In this document: positions 63,191 through 64,000 of the stretch, piece by piece | Layout of the letters: the number at the start of each line of letters is the position of its first letter | Numbering within the stretch: position 1 is the stretch's first letter | NCBI GenBank assembly: GCA_020435995.1 | Contig: JAGQYO010000012.1 | Coordinates: forward strand, 1-64,000 | Reading direction: 5' to 3' | Source: Flavobacteriales bacterium | GTDB lineage: Bacteria > Bacteroidota > Bacteroidia > Flavobacteriales_G > Salibacteraceae | Length of the DNA stretch: 64,000 nt | Program-made: the position numbers and the translations under genes | The notes under the pieces: model-generated | What the model was told of the DNA's origin: nothing | Database searches by the model: none | The model's input: the letters and a program-made list of their open reading frames with translations, nothing else

Positions 63191-64000
63191 TTAGGTTGCG
63201 TCTCCGATATTTTTAATTCGAGGTCGTTTGCTTCCCTTATAAAGCTGAAAGTGCATTAACCTTCCTTCAAGAGGACCGTTATACAATGGAATCCTTCGGT
63301 TGGGTTTTAAACCTACACTTTTTAGCGCGTCAATGTTGCTACTAAAGATCCACGCATCCCATCCTTCGAAGTTTTTCTTTAGATGATCTCCAATTTGCGC
63401 GTAGAATTCCTTGATGTCCTTCTTTTCAAGTCGCACGTCATAAGGCGGGTTCATGAAAATAACGCCTTTTGGAAAAGGTTTAATCAATGAGAAAAAATCC
63501 TGCACAGATACATTCGGGTTTCGTCCTTTATACAAATGCGAAAGGTTTTCTTCCGCGGCCATTACACTTAACGGATGAATGTCACTTCCTTCAATAAAGG
63601 ATTTTCGGCTTCCAAGAACCGACTTATGTTTTATAGCTGCGAAATCTTCCTTGTTGTAGGGTAACCAGCTTTTAAATGCAAACCATTGACGGTACTTTCC
63701 TGCCGCAATATCGTCGGAGAGCATAAATGCTTCCGCAAGAAAGGTACCTGACCCACACATGGGATCTAAAAGAGGAACTTCGCCTTTCCAACCAGAAAGT
63801 TGAATTATTCCAGCTGCCAACACTTCGCTAATTGGGGCAGGTGTTTGTTTGGTTTTGTAGCCGCGTTTGTGAAGCGAGTCACCTGTACTGTTTAGTGAGA
63901 TGGTACAGTTATCCGAACTTATCTGAAGATGGATGAGTATATCCGGGTGATCAATACTCACCGAAGGTCGTTCACCATGAATCTCTCTGAACCTATCACA
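63191..64000 (-). CDS. THUMP-domain class I SAM-dependent rRNA methyltransferase (partial, RlmL-like)
   Basis: The frame is open to the window edge, so the start lies outside; about 270 residues of some 380-400 are visible. The first part fits the end of a THUMP domain (VSIDHPDILIHLQIS) and the linker RGYKTKQTPAPISEVLAAG. The methyltransferase core has the SAM motif LDPMCGSGTFLAEAF and the catalytic NPPYDVRLEKKD. This is the RlmL/YcbY N-terminal type that makes m2G in 23S rRNA; the exact target is not settled by sequence. Confidence 0.9.
   Translation of the reverse strand, partial: CDRFREIHGERPSVSIDHPDILIHLQISSDNCTISLNSTGDSLHKRGYKTKQTPAPISEVLAAGIIQLSGWKGEVPLLDPMCGSGTFLAEAFMLSDDIAAGKYRQWFAFKSWLPYNKEDFAAIKHKSVLGSRKSFIEGSDIHPLSVMAAEENLSHLYKGRNPNVSVQDFFSLIKPFPKGVIFMNPPYDVRLEKKDIKEFYAQIGDHLKKNFEGWDAWIFSSNIDALKSVGLKPNRRIPLYNGPLEGRLMHFQLYKGSKRPRIKNIGDAT

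Overview
The window reads as the chromosome of a member of the Bacteroidota, most likely Flavobacteriales; I cannot name the genus. Lineage marks are the LpxC-FabZ fusion, the CcoN-CcoO fusion, PorX, several secreted proteins ending in a type IX secretion (T9SS) sorting domain, a TonB receptor with a DUF4249 partner, DUF4199 and DUF983 proteins, and promoters of the TTG / TAnnTTTG type. Coding density is high. No tRNA, rRNA, IS element, prophage or CRISPR array was seen.

Layout. 0-15 kb is housekeeping: the 5' part of alaS (cut by the window edge), an M23 peptidase, a MerR regulator, hldD, fabD, two exported proteins of unknown role, comM, and a leftward cluster porX-tsaE-ald-(unknown)-aroB-DUF983, then an HD phosphohydrolase. 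15.5-22.1 kb is a rightward lipid A run: lpxD, lpxC-fabZ, lpxA, an ABC ATPase, efp, an lpxD paralogue and a GAF/SpoIIE-type phosphatase. 22.1-26.2 kb shows decay: a C-terminal stub of a diacylglycerol/undecaprenol kinase and a frameshifted, stop-containing stub of a membrane glycosyltransferase lie around a mechanosensitive channel and an SGNH-hydrolase T9SS cargo. 27.5-38.5 kb holds surface functions (O-antigen ligase, Wzz, two overlapping AT-rich T9SS cargo genes, two glycosyltransferases), the SRP RNA gene on the minus strand, cinA and rpmB. 38.9-45.1 kb has a lipoprotein with copper-monooxygenase-like motifs, DUF4249 + TonB receptor, two small envelope genes and an oxidoreductase.

45.3-54 kb is a micro-oxic respiration block: hemN, then on the same strand ccoS-ccoNO-ccoQ-ccoP, a hairpin terminator, ccoG, ccoH, a TauE/UreH-like membrane protein and a small conserved gene. 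FNR/CRP-type palindromes (TGA-N6-TCA) lie upstream of both hemN and ccoS, which suggests one oxygen-responsive regulator for both. A 210-bp array of 15 14-bp units lies just upstream of hemN.

54.1-63.0 kb is one gene: a 2,964-residue T9SS-exported repeat protein with eight modules that come in two sizes. The window ends in a THUMP-type rRNA methyltransferase cut by the edge. PorX, a known T9SS regulator, and four T9SS cargo proteins in one window suggest an organism that invests heavily in secreted or surface-attached proteins.
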